Shown piece after piece: positions 39,956 through 50,560 of a stretch of 64,000 nucleotides of DNA. The stretch's first letter is position 1. Each line of letters begins with the position of its first letter. The DNA comes from Temnopleurus reevesii (lineage: Eukaryota; Echinodermata; Echinoidea; Temnopleuroida; Temnopleuridae), in contig BQKZ01000622.1 in NCBI GenBank assembly GCA_036244855.1, positions 61,045-125,044 of the forward strand. The letters are read 5' to 3'. The position numbers were made by a program, and so were the translations under genes. The notes under the pieces are model-generated. The model was not told where the DNA came from. It worked only from the letters and a program-made list of their open reading frames with translations, and did no database searches.

Positions 39956-40498
39956 AGGAGAACTTCACCCAGACATTTATGTGCGCTCAGTGGATGAAGA
40001 AAAATACCGTGGTCGATCTGTGAAAATTTGAGCAAAATCCGACGATCCATTCAAAAGTTATGAATTTTCAAAGTTTTGATTTACACCCCTCACGGGCTCC
40101 TCAAATTGGCAACGAACAGGCACAAAATGGCTGCCAACATGGAGAACTCTCCATTCACTTTATACATATAATTTCATATTTTCTTCTGATTTCTCGAAAT
40201 GTAGACAAAATTGTACCCTTCTCTTCAAGTATGATATGGACATTTTGATTCTGCATGCATTTCAGAATGACTTTTGTTAGTTTATTGTTTACTTTCCTAG
40301 AAAAAGAAGAAAATATGAAATTATGTTTGTGCCTGTACGTTGCCAATATTTTAGGAGCCTGAAAGGGGTTTAAATCAAAACTTTTAAAATTCATAACTTT
40401 TAAATGGATTGTTGGATTTTGCTCAAATTTTCACAGTTGGATCGTTATATTTTCCTTCATCCACTGAGAGTGCATCGATGTCTTGGCGAAGTTCCCCT
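39956..40498. mobile_element. TTAA-flanked long-TIR foldback MITE (piggyBac-like target)
   Basis: This 543-bp element is bounded by TTAA at 39952-39955 and 40499-40502. The ends read inward AGGAGAACTTCACC and AGGGGAACTTCGCC, and the inverted repeats continue with high similarity for about 180 bp (both arms contain GTGAAAATTTGAGCAAAATC). The allelic copy B has one TTAA at 42584-42587 and no insert. It has no transposase. ORFs within it (40060-40248 plus, 40155-40394 minus) are inverted-repeat shadows, not genes. Confidence 0.9.
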
Positions 40499-40763
40499 TT
40501 AAAAAAATCTACAATTCATATGACATACATTAGGCAAACTGTGCAAGAATTAGAAAAAAGCGACAGTGGTACACTTTATTCAATGTTCATAGACATTTTG
40601 CTATAGTGTCTGTATCATGGCAATGGTATAACTTCCTTTTGTGCACTCTGTGTGGTTGTTGTTGTTTTTTTATCATCGATCTGAATGTAATAGCATATAG
40701 ACCACACATCTTCATTTGGGAATTTTCAAATAACATAATCACAATGTGTAACAATGTCTTTAA

Positions 40764-41096
40764 AGGTGTAGAATCGTAATGACCGGTGTGCTAAGTGCTT
40801 TTGCACGAGGGAGCGTCGTGTCGGCCTGAAATTGGCGGTGCGATCGGTGGTATTGTCTGCGGTGTGTGAGTTTGCGTTCATTTTGTACGTGAAGCATGTT
40901 GTGTAAGGGAAAACGACCGCAGCATGATGTTTTTATTTTGCGATCATTAAGCCATTTCTAGGTATATTTTATTCAAACAAACTATGAACATGCTCCAATT
41001 TACTATTAAAAAACTGCATTATGGTAATAATTTTACTGCAGCTCACAAACTATATAAATATCTGAAGCGCCCTCCTCCCAGAACTGGTCTATCGCT
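40764..41096. mobile_element. TTAA-flanked 333-bp insertion
   Basis: The segment is flanked by TTAA at 40760-40763 and 41097-41100, and absent from copy B, where a single TTAA remains at 42827-42830. Ends reading inward are AGGTGTAGAATCG and AGCGATAGACCAG, so the terminal inverted repeat is weak. The 5' half is CpG-rich. It is probably a non-autonomous TTAA-targeting transposon of a different family from 39956-40498. Confidence 0.7.
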
Positions 41097-41897
41097 TTAA
41101 TGTCAGGTATCAGTTTGGAAAGCATTTGTTTTTGCCTGTCGTCCAGAAAGTCGTAAATATCGAAAGTTATAGCAGTTGCATTATTAGATCAATTTTTTCC
41201 CAAACCTGTATCTATGAAAAGTAAGACTTTCTACTAAAAGAAAAAAACCCACGTGTAAACAACTCTGCCACAAATTGCACTATAAGACGGGAAAAGAATG
41301 TTCTCGTTATAAGTGTGTCTATTATAAATAATGTTTATATCATATCTAAGAATTGTCATTTGTAATATCACATTATATTTCTCATGCTCCCTATTTTACC
41401 AGAAGCATTATACATGTTATATGTATAATATGCATGTTCTTCTTCTAATTACAACCAAATTAGAGCAAAAGTTCTTTGTTTAGAAGGTTTAATAAAATGA
41501 TATTAATAGTTGGCAAGTACTTGACGATCGCTTCATCATGTTCATTATCATGTTATACGTGATTGAATACAGATAAAAGGGAAATGAAACTTTTTACTAA
41601 TCAGGTTTTCATTATTATAGGGGTATTTATTTAACATTTCCTTCGTTTCCAATAGTATTTTCAATATATTTTTAAAATCAATATTGGTCATAATGTCACA
41701 ATATTTTGATGTGACTTTCGAAAAGGAACATTTCCTTTGATGCGCACTCATGCATGAATCATAGGAAAAATTTTATTTTCATATAACCTCTGGCCAGAGA
41801 GTTAAGCACTACTTTATGTATGAAAAGGAGCGTTACTTTTTGGTTGAATTTAGAAACACTTTTCAAATAAGACTCTGAAATAAGTCTTTTGTTATTT

Positions 41898-41898
41898 N
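41898..41898. other. Single-N contig join between duplicate copies of locus 2
   Basis: The base is N, and the sequence to its right restarts the sequence found at 39600. Confidence 0.9.
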
Positions 41899-41941
41899 CT
41901 TTTGAACCCCCACCACTTCAGGGGGCTAGCTGTAACATTAA

Positions 41942-42265
41942 AGCGAGCGCGCACGGACGGCGTGTTGTGTATTGGCAACAACGATATTTGAACATTTCCT
42001 TGCTTACGCACCTTGCCAAGCTCAGGCACTCGGAAAACTTCGTACGAATTTCCGATCCATGATTCCTCCCCTCTTCAGCTTCGATTTTTCTAAAAAATGT
42101 ACGAAATGCATACGTATGCGATTGCCGAGATACGAGCTAGCTAACTATAACTTACTCGCTCGCTATTGCAGGCTAAAAATGCCATGATTTTTCTGTTCGC
42201 CAATATTCGTAATCAAAATGGCAGCGGCCATTTAGCCACGCCCTGAACGTCATGTCGCCCCGCCT
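41942..42265. mobile_element. TTAA-flanked 324-bp insertion
   Basis: The segment is flanked by TTAA at 41938-41941 and 42266-42269. Copy A has the empty site (TTAA 39639-39642). Ends reading inward are AGCGAGCGCGCACGG and AGGCGGGGCGACATG, an imperfect G/C-rich inverted repeat. The interior has no recognisable coding sequence; the 71-codon ORF at 41972 is within the element and unrecognised. Confidence 0.72.
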
Positions 42266-43178
42266 TTAAGAGACACAATTGAGTTTGTCATATACTTACG
42301 ATTAATATTTATCCGAAGTTTAATTGCATCCTTTATGCTCAGATGTTAGAGCCCTTGCCCTAAGTGAATAACTCAAACCCGTTCATTTTAAGGATAAGAT
42401 TACTTTCCTTTCTTTCATTTTCCTATTTGCTGATCCGGCTCGTTCGCTTGCCGCCGCGAATCCCTTTTTTCGTTAAAAAAAATCTCAGTTGTCAGAATCC
42501 AAATGCTCTCTAAATAGTTGACGGTGTACATAAACTGTGATATGAAAGTACATGCATTAGGCTTCGAAATCAACGTTGTGTGCTTAAAAAAATTTACAAT
42601 TCTATGACATACATTGGGCAAACTGTGCAAGAATTAGAATAAAGCGACAGTGGTACACATTATTCAATGTTCATAGACATTTTGCTAGTGTCTGTATTAT
42701 GGCATAAGTTCCTTTTTGTGCACTCTGTGTGGTTTTTTTTATAATCGATCTGAATATAATAGCATAGGTCAAATATCTTCATTTGGAAATTTTCAAATAA
42801 CATAATCAGAATGTGTGACAATCTCTTTAATGTCTGGTATCAGTATGAAAATATCCACAACAAAGCATTTGTTTTGCCCTGCCGTCCAGAAAGTCGTAGA
42901 TATCGGAAATTATAGCAGTTGTATTTTTCGATCAAATATTTCCGAAACCTGTATCTATGAAAAGTAAGACTTTTTACAAAAAGGAAAAAATGTGTAAACT
43001 ACTCTGCCACAAGTTGCACTACGGGAAGACGGGAACAAAATATTTTCGTTACTAGTGTGTATATCATATTTTGATATGATACCTACGAATTGACATTTGA
43101 TTCCTTTTCTTATACCATGTAATATTTAAAAAGATTTTTTTTTTTTTAATAAATCTTTTTATATTTAAAAAGATTATT

Positions 43179-44609
43179 TTGTCCATTGCTGATCCCCTTG
43201 CTTATATTTTCAATTTGTCTATTTCTCAGGGGATTGTATCCAATTCTATGAAAATTGCCAAAGTTATCCCTCTTTTTAAAAAAGGTAACCTACTAGATAT
43301 TAATAATTATCGCCCAATTTCCTTGTTACCATCCTTCTCCAAAGTTCTTGAAAATATTATCTTTGTACGTACTGTTTCATTCTTTAAACATTTTGATATA
43401 TTCTCTGATAATCAATTTGGTTTCAGAGAAAAACATAGCACCGTTCATGCTTTATTATCATTTGTAAATAAAGCTGCCCATTCTTTTAACTCGACACAAA
43501 ACACGATTGGCATATTTCTAGACTTCTCCAAGGCCTTCGACACGATCAACCATAACATTATACTTCACAAACTCTCTCATTACGGTGTTCGTGGGAAGGC
43601 CTTGGAGTGGTTTAGAAGTTATCTTTCAGACAGAAGACAATATGTCTTTGTTAATAATTCTACATCTGAATTTTCTTCTATCAATTGTGGTGTGCCTCAA
43701 GGGAGTATTCTAGGCCCTCTCCTATTTACTATTTACATAAATGATTTTTGTAAATCATCTAATGTTTTCTCCTTTATTCATTTTGCAGATGATACCAATT
43801 TATTTTTTTCACATAATGACCCTGTCGAACTTGCTGAAATTGTTAATGTTCAATTAGATATGGTCCTCCAATGGGTAAGAGCAAATAAATTATCCCTCAA
43901 TCTCCAAAAAACAAAATATATGTTATTTAGTAGAACAATTGATTCCCTTCCTGTCGATATTGTTTTTGAAAATTACAAATTAGAACGTGTTAATTCCATC
44001 AAATTCCTTGGAGTCACCGTCGACAACAATCTGTCTTGGAAAAATCATATCGACAATATTGCTAACAAAATTTCCCGTAATGTTGGTGTAATCAAAAGGC
44101 TCAAAGCTTGCCTTCCAACTAAATCACTGTTTATACTATACTCATCTCTCATTTTACCTTATATCAATTATGCTCTACTGGTTTGGGGAAACGCACATGA
44201 AAATGTTTTGGAAAAACTGTTTGTTCTTCAAAAAAAGGCTATACGAATAATTTGTAATGCACCTCATCTTTCTCACACAGATCCTTTATTCTTTGAACAC
44301 AAGCTTTTAAAATTACACGATTTATACCGTTTTCAGATGGGACAATTTATGTTTAATTTTAATAATAATCTTTTACCCTCTGCTTTTAAAGACTTATTTG
44401 TAAAAAATCAGTCTGTTCATAAATACCCTTCAAGACACTCGAATGACTTTCATTTACCTCTTTTCCGCACCCTTTCAGCTCAAAAGACATTTGTCTACGC
44501 TGGCCCAAAATTTTGGAATAGTCTTGATATCGATATTAAAAATTCACCTACCCTCAACATATTCAAGAATAGAGTAAAATCGTCCTTACTGAAAAAGTAT
44601 ACTGTTTAA
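43179..44609 (+). CDS. Reverse transcriptase, 5'-truncated ORF2 of a CR1/L2-like LINE
   Basis: This 476-codon uninterrupted frame encodes the reverse transcriptase and C-terminal part of a non-LTR retrotransposon ORF2. Visible RT motifs: fingers region KVIPLFKKG (28-36), NNYRPISLLP (42-51), LDFSKAFDT (114-122) with the first catalytic Asp D115, GVPQGSILGPLLF (171-183), and FADDTN (202-207) carrying the catalytic DD pair. After the RT comes a typical thumb and C-terminal region. The upstream endonuclease domain is missing; family ORF2 proteins are usually about 900-1000 residues. The first codon is TTG, and the frame stays open into AT-rich DNA, so this is a truncation point and not a real start. 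There are no internal stops, which fits a young insertion. The motif spacing suggests the CR1/L2/Daphne/Crack group; the clade is not resolved. Confidence 0.9.
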   Translation: MSIADPLAYIFNLSISQGIVSNSMKIAKVIPLFKKGNLLDINNYRPISLLPSFSKVLENIIFVRTVSFFKHFDIFSDNQFGFREKHSTVHALLSFVNKAAHSFNSTQNTIGIFLDFSKAFDTINHNIILHKLSHYGVRGKALEWFRSYLSDRRQYVFVNNSTSEFSSINCGVPQGSILGPLLFTIYINDFCKSSNVFSFIHFADDTNLFFSHNDPVELAEIVNVQLDMVLQWVRANKLSLNLQKTKYMLFSRTIDSLPVDIVFENYKLERVNSIKFLGVTVDNNLSWKNHIDNIANKISRNVGVIKRLKACLPTKSLFILYSSLILPYINYALLVWGNAHENVLEKLFVLQKKAIRIICNAPHLSHTDPLFFEHKLLKLHDLYRFQMGQFMFNFNNNLLPSAFKDLFVKNQSVHKYPSRHSNDFHLPLFRTLSAQKTFVYAGPKFWNSLDIDIKNSPTLNIFKNRVKSSLLKKYTV

Positions 44610-45000
44610 TGTTAGAGTAACTAAATTGTACCTATTCTATTTTTGTCATATGTATATATTTTCCATTTTAATAATAATAAAAATAATACATGTAATTTAT
44701 ATAGCGCTCATATCCACTCAATAGAGTGCTCAAGGCAAATTTTGTATATTTCATGTCATCGTCTCTTTAGCTTAATCCTATATACTTGTTTTTTTTTTTT
44801 TCCTTACACATTTCACAAGCTCCGCATGATCTCATAAAGTTTTCTCTTTTTATTCTGTCCTTATTAGCAGCGTCCCTTGCTTTTCTCGTCTTGTACTGCT
44901 GGTCTTCTTTTTTGGTCTTATAGAACCCAATTTTTGTAAATGTATATAAATTTGTAATTCATTTCTGATTATGAGTTCCTATTGTTCATTTTCTTTCTTT

Positions 45001-45044
45001 GAGGGGTCCGCACTCTACAAGCATTGCTTTTTAGCGGACCCCTC
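45001..45044 (+). other. Stem-loop in LINE 3' UTR
   Basis: GAGGGGTCCGC at 45001-45011 is perfectly complementary to GCGGACCCCTC at 45034-45044, with a 22-nt loop. It lies about 220 nt before the end of the LINE. In some L2/CR1-type LINEs, 3'-end stem-loops are bound by the reverse transcriptase; a similar role here is inference. Confidence 0.7.
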
Positions 45045-45783
45045 CACTTCATCAGTATTCCTATTATTAAAAAAAGAAAGAAAGCACTCCATAAAAATGT
45101 ATTTTTTACTTTGTATGTTAACTGCTTTGTACAATAATTGTCAATGTTATGTTCATTATACTTTTGTTATACAGAGTTTTATTCAACTTTCTTTTGTAAA
45201 TGTTCATTATACTTTGTATTATTTCTGATGAAGTGAAAATAAATGAATTGAATTGAATTGAATATTAATGCCATTACTAAGTACAAATACATATTTTATA
45301 TGCTCCCCATTTTACCAGCTGCATTCTTCTTATAATCACAACCAAAATGTAGCAAAACTTTTTCTAGAAGGTTTAACAAAATAAAATTAATGTTTAGCAA
45401 GTATTTGACGATCTCTTCATTGTCATGTTATGCGTGATTGAATACGGTTAAAAGGGAATGTCACTTTTTAATTATCATGTTTTTAAAGCTCATATAGCAT
45501 GTATAGGGGTATTTGTTTCACATTTCCTTAATTTCCATTAGCATTTTCAATACATTTTTAGAAGCAACAATATTCATAACGTCACATCAATTTGATGTGA
45601 CTTTCGAAAAGGAACATTTCCTTCGATGCGCACTCATGCATGAATCATGGGAAAGTTTTTATTTTCATATAACCTCTGGCCAGAGAGTTAAGCACTACTT
45701 TATGTATGAAAAGGAGCGTTACTTTTTGGTTGAATTTAGAAACACTTTTCAAATAAGACTCTGAAATAAGTCTTTTGTTATTT

Positions 45784-46650
45784 CATGTGCAGCTTTTCAC
45801 TACTACCGGCACTCAATGAGCAGGATGAAAATAACTGCATTTTGTTTGTGCGATTCCAATTGAATTAATGGGGAATCATTCATAATTCTTAAGAATGATA
45901 ACCGGTGGTCGCGATCTAAGGATGTTATTCCTCTCTATTATTAATGTTGCGGTTGATGAAAATCTACATTTTATGAGAGGATCAATAAGCCCTTCTAACT
46001 CTCTCGCTCTCACTTGCAAACTCTATTTCATGCTTCTTTACTATGTTTACAGCGACTATGTGCTTATTATTTAACTTGGTACTTCTTGAGAACTTTTTTT
46101 AAATGAAAAAATACTTATTTACATTTAACTTTAGCTTTACTCAGCAACTTCAAACTAATATGATCTATGCATTTTAGATTCAATCATCCTGGAGATCAAT
46201 ACTAGTCCGACATTATATTGTAAATCGTCGAGACATCCAAAACGACCTATATCTCTTCCCATTGTAGATACAAAAATAATACACTGAATTCAAAGTGAAT
46301 CTTCGATTTTTTCCAGCAATTCACCTCGTTCGAATTTCTCTTAAAGTTCTTTAAACCTATAATTTTTAGCATCATGGAAGGAGAAAATTCGATTTCTGTC
46401 CACTATTGATCCGGTTATTCATCGGGTTGGAAACACAGTACTGATAATGCGATGAGTATGTATTAAAAAGACGACAGCCAATAGCTTTTCATGCTCATAT
46501 TCAGATATCTAAAGTAATATCAAAGAGCTTTATATTTTCCAAGAGCCATCACTACGCATTGATGCGCGCGCAAAGCGAATACGATAGTTTCAACGCGCGC
46601 GGCACCATCTTATTCCGGTGATGAACTGGCATTCTGACATTTGCTATTAC
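45784..46650. other. No recognisable gene
   Basis: Unique AT-rich DNA to the right of the duplicated locus. Confidence 0.5.
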
Positions 46651-47460
46651 GTGGGAGGGGGCTCATTTTAATATTTCAGGGGCTTTTTAACACACTTTCA
46701 GCAAATATTTAGGGCGTAAAACTGATATATATGAGATATCTACCAAAAGAATTTTCTCATGACAAATTTCGACCCTTTTGGCCAACGTGTTCACTTTTGG
46801 GGCCCAAGGGCCCCTTTTATTCATTCATTTGTCATTTTAGTGAAGTATCAGCCAATTTTCCAGTCATTGCGGACTCTCAGCTTTTACAAACGGTTATTGC
46901 AAATGCATATGTGCAATTACTAGAAAATTTGGATCAATGGGGCCAGAAACATGGATTTGCCAAACATTTGGGAGGGGCTGCTTTACTAAAAAAAAAAAAA
47001 ATGACGTGCGCTGTAACGCTTTGTAAATTTTGTGGAATTTTAATCCATCTAAGTCTCTTATGGCAACTCTTTTTACATGAAGGCAAAAGAGCTTCAATTT
47101 AGGGACCCTTTTTAATTTAAATTAATCTGAGGGGCGCCAAGCCCTTTTCAGCTTTCACGGGATGTTAGCTGTTTACAGGTTTATGTTTAATACACACACA
47201 TATGGCGAATTTCTTTCAAATCTTAGTCCATTGACCGAGCGAGAATTCAGATTTTCACATATTTTGGGAGGGGGTTGACTTCAAAATTTGGAGGGCTTCT
47301 TACACCCTTTCCGTAAATACAAGACTGTCATATTTCAAATCTACGGTATCTACACCGAAACCGTGACAAATCCGTGACAAATTCGGCAATTTTTCTTATC
47401 TTTTCAAATGTATCGTGTTTTTCGTTGGAGGGGGCGTCAGCCATATTTCAAGCTATACTG
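46651..47460. repeat. Diverged dispersed repeat, two or more units
   Basis: About 110 bp starting GGGAGGGGGCTCATTTTAAT near 46651 aligns with about 110 bp starting GGGAGGGGGTTGACTTCAAA near 47268, including GTAAATA-like and GATATCTACC/GGTATCTACACC words. A third G-rich start occurs near 47429. ORFs here (46731, 46894, 47374) are unrecognised and probably repeat-derived. Confidence 0.4.
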
Positions 47461-49338
47461 TTGGCTGTCATTGTATATATATATACGTTTACTATACGAC
47501 CATTTGGAACATTTACTGACAAGCATTATGGTCTATTCCCACCATGGTTTGGAATTTTAAAAAAAAAGCCTTTCGGCCATCCGTCGAGGGGGTTTAGGGG
47601 TGCCTGCCCTTTAGAAACAGGCTGGCAAGAATTATTTCTTCATGGACAAGGCATTGCGATATTTTAGGGGTAAAACATTGAAGTACTGATGGGGTAAGTC
47701 GAGGTTGGAAGTTTATAGACTAAGAAAACGGTGATTTCTTGATTCTCTTCCCATTGCATAGCACTACTAATCCGTGGAAAAATGCATGTTCATCACCGGA
47801 TTATGGCCGCGGGCGGCGAGGCCTTTTCCACTTGTCTCATCAATTTGGGGGAGCGCGCCCTCTAGTGTTACTATATCAAGCTCTTTGAGTAATATACGTC
47901 ACGCCCTAATCCTACTTAGAATCCAATTAGGCAAGTTAATGCTTATTTTATGTTTGTCCTTGTCGGTGTACAATGAATCCTGATAAGAATTATCATGCGA
48001 GTTAAGCGGATATGATTTCGGTGTCATATGTATTGATAATTCATAGTATTCCCTTTTTCCCATTTCAATTAGAATAAAATACAATATAGAAGAAATGAAG
48101 GTCAAAATGAGAAGATATTAATCAGTTAAATGCTTTATTTTTAGAGGATGTAATCGCCGATTACAAAATGGGCAGAAGCAGTTTTGTGCATTACATAAAA
48201 GTTTGGGTATATCGGGGCAATTCATAAGCCGGTAAGCCAGCAAACAGTTACTTGAGCTATAGCAACCAATCAAGCGATCAAATGGTCAGCTTGTTATTCA
48301 ATTAGTAACAAGGTAACATTGATTCCGAAAAATATAAATGTAATATGATTAAAAAAATATTTTCATTAACTGACATTTCAAACATAGCGACTCCATTACA
48401 TTAGCCAAATAAAAAAGAAATTATTGAATAATCCGCGTTGTTTTTAGATGTCATCCTATTTGTCAGGCAATCAATAAACAAACAATAGATTGATTATATT
48501 GTTCTTTGAAATCTATTGTTTAGTATTCTATATTAAGTGCGAGGGAAATTTTGATTAAGGATTCATGCAAAAATACACGTGCATCAATATCCATCTTTTG
48601 TTTCTATTCTTTCCACTACATTCTGTCTCTGTTTTGATAAGACTTTGGAATGGTAAAATTTCTTCAAACAAATGTGAATATAATTGCTGAGCAGCATGTA
48701 AGAACAATGGAAAATTAATGGTATCCGGAGGGCGGATAAATTATACTAATGTCAAGCCATGGTCATCCTTAATTATGTCGACGGCAAATAGAATCACAAA
48801 TCAAAAACAAAATCTCGCGCGCTCGTTCTACATACCCATATGCCAGTTTTGTCACTCTGATTGTTCAGCACACTCACACCTTTGCGTTTTTAGCATGCAT
48901 CAGCCCAGCGTTGTTTTTTTTTTTAATTAAGAATGCTCCCTGGATGTGCAAATATGCAGGCCATACAGTGGACTGGCGCTTGGCCTGCGCTATTTGAGCG
49001 CAAAGCTTAAGTCAGACCACCGTCGGGTCCGTCAATGATGTACTCTCAGGGAGTGTTTTTAATGGGGAAAAAACTGCTGGGCCGATGCAGGCTAAAACAC
49101 AAAGGTGTGATTCGGCCTTTGTATATTCAATAATTCAGGAAAGGATACGTGTTCTGTCACCAATATTATTTCACGTACCCATGCCCAACTGGGGAATAAT
49201 AATTCCGAGGCTGGATTCATAGAACAAGGGCAACTATAATAGGCCATAATTTGCATCCAGTATCACATTTGAAATTACCCCAATAGTACAGAAGAAATGT
49301 TGAGTGAGTGGCACTAAAACTATTATATTGAAACCAAA
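47461..49338. other. No recognisable gene
   Basis: AT-rich with short ORFs only; a small palindrome GTAATCGCCGATTAC lies near 48149. Confidence 0.5.
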
Positions 49339-49605
49339 ATGGAATTGACACCATTGTATATCTTACCACGGAACGCTTCTGGCACTTACTCCTTTTTGTG
49401 TATAGATATTTCAAAGAACACAAGAAATGTTTCCATTACATTTCAAAGAAAACTTCATATAGTCGGATTCGAAAATGGAACATTCCATTTAAAAGGGGTG
49501 CATGGTAATCAAATTTCATTCGCGGCAGATTACAAATATAGAAATGTCAGGGATATAAATATTAAAGCAAACTGGAATCGTCATCTAACCGTGGATGGGG
49601 TTTAA
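49339..49605 (+). CDS. Unrecognised 88-codon ORF
   Basis: The ATG lies in a fair context (AAAATGG). The predicted product is hydrophilic with three N-glycosylation-type sequons (NAS, NVS, NGT) but no signal peptide and no recognised domain. Coding status uncertain. Confidence 0.1.
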   Translation: MELTPLYILPRNASGTYSFLCIDISKNTRNVSITFQRKLHIVGFENGTFHLKGVHGNQISFAADYKYRNVRDINIKANWNRHLTVDGV

Positions 49606-49855
49606 ACTTTACACACGGATGTTTGTCATGTGCTTAGAAGGTTTTCAATTTCATACCGCTAACAATCAGTCCCGACTGTATCATTTAATCAGGAAATGAT
49701 TATCAATTGTTAGAAGAGATGACGTCCGTGTAATGGCCATTTTCATCCATACGATAATCACAATTATGTAAAAGGTGAGTGGAATATTTTGCATTATTAT
49801 GTATAGAATTCAGGTATTATTAATGTATTTTCTAATTTTTACTTCTTGAAAGCCC

Positions 49856-50030
49856 AAGTATAGTTTTGGTAAATATTAAGAAATGTGAATTTTGGGGATG
49901 TTTGTCATAACATTATAATTCTTATACATATTTTGAGACCATTATCTTTTTTTATGAACTGATTCTTTTTAAATTTTGAATGTGACCGTTTAATCATATT
50001 TAGCGCCCTCTCTTAGTTATAACAACATTT
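49856..50030 (+). repeat. Dispersed TTAA-type repeat, copy 1
   Basis: It begins AAAGCCCAAGTATAGTTTTG and runs at least to AGCGCCCTCTCTT near 50018. It aligns base by base, with small indels, to 63827-64000 in the same orientation. A matching reversed terminus lies at 53802-53828. The far end of this copy is not clear. Confidence 0.7.
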
Positions 50031-50293
50031 TGCGTGTTATTGGGCATGTACAAAGTCATTTCCGAGATTTAACAATAAAATGATAAAATGGTATACACAA
50101 CAATAGAATTCTGAAATTTCCCTGCAATTCTGTGCAAGAGAAGTTGTCCTTTTATGAAGAAAGAAAATATTGAATATTTTACATGTTTTAGGTTATAGCC
50201 TTTACAAAAAAATCGTTCATTTTCCGCACAATCTTTTGTGCAACCTGTTCATGATACTATATTTGAGGCTCGTCGGGACAAAAGGGCCCTTAA

Positions 50294-50560
50294 TAGTTTA
50301 GTTTAGTTTATTAACTCAACCACCCTCATGGGGTATGTGAGTAACATAATGCAACTGACATACAACATGAAAATGACAATAGTAATGTATACAGATAAAT
50401 AAATAGGTGATAAAAACATATGTACATTAGAAAATAAAGTTGAAACAGCATGGAAAAAACGAAGAAGAAAGAAGAAGAAGAAGAAGAAGAAGAAGAAGAA
50501 GAAGAAGAAGAAGAAGAAGAAGAAAATAATAAAAGATCAGGCACTGTGCCTGCAAGTTGC
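50294..50560 (-). mobile_element. LINE-like 3' end, minus strand, with (GAA)n
   Basis: Read on the minus strand, the segment ends in AATAAACTAAACTAAACTA (TAAAC repeats, plus-strand 50294-50313), a pentameric tail typical of CR1-type LINEs. A (GAA)n microsatellite (50460-50525) lies inside it. No RT motif remains, so this is a short 3' fragment at most. Confidence 0.4.
50460..50525. repeat. (GAA)n microsatellite
   Basis: About 20 GAA repeats. The poly-Ser minus-strand ORF at 50326-50544 is an artefact of it. Confidence 0.95.

Larger units (their letters stand above)
39600..41897. repeat. Copy A of locus 2, probable allelic duplicate
   Basis: This segment is repeated in direct order at 41899-45783, separated by a single N at 41898. 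Copy A ends with the sequence found before 45783, and copy B begins with the sequence found at 39600 (CTTTTGAACCCCCACC). Unique DNA lies outside both. Copy A carries two TTAA-flanked insertions (39956-40498 and 40764-41096) and lacks the LINE and the 324-bp insertion of copy B. Confidence 0.88.
43137..45264 (+). mobile_element. 5'-truncated CR1/L2-like LINE with (GAATT)n tail
   Basis: The element comprises the truncated RT ORF, a 3' UTR of about 630 bp and a short pentameric tail of GAATT repeats at 45244-45263, preceded by AATAAA at 45238. The 3' UTR holds a perfect 11-bp hairpin at 45001-45044. The 5' junction is near 43137-43176, where a 15-bp word (ATATTTAAAAAGATT) occurs twice, at 43122 and 43161, around a poly-T stretch. 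The LINE sits in haplotype copy B and is absent from the matching place in copy A near 41351-41390, so it is probably polymorphic. Exact ends are uncertain because the two alleles diverge around the junction. Confidence 0.85.
41899..45783. repeat. Copy B of locus 2, probable allelic duplicate
   Basis: Direct-order counterpart of 39600-41897. It carries the truncated LINE (about 43137-45264) and a TTAA-flanked 324-bp segment (41942-42265). It shows the unoccupied TTAA sites (42584-42587 and 42827-42830) for the two insertions in copy A. The final 100 bp or so are nearly identical to copy A. Confidence 0.88.

Noticed and set aside
40060..40394. ORFs of 62 and 79 codons with similar peptides on opposite strands
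   Set aside because: They are the two arms of the inverted-repeat MITE translated, which explains the shared FKSFDL-like and FQSFDL-like starts.
46731..47102. 123-codon ORF
   Set aside because: Lies in a diverged repeat, includes a poly-A run, overlaps an ORF on the other strand, and shows no domain.
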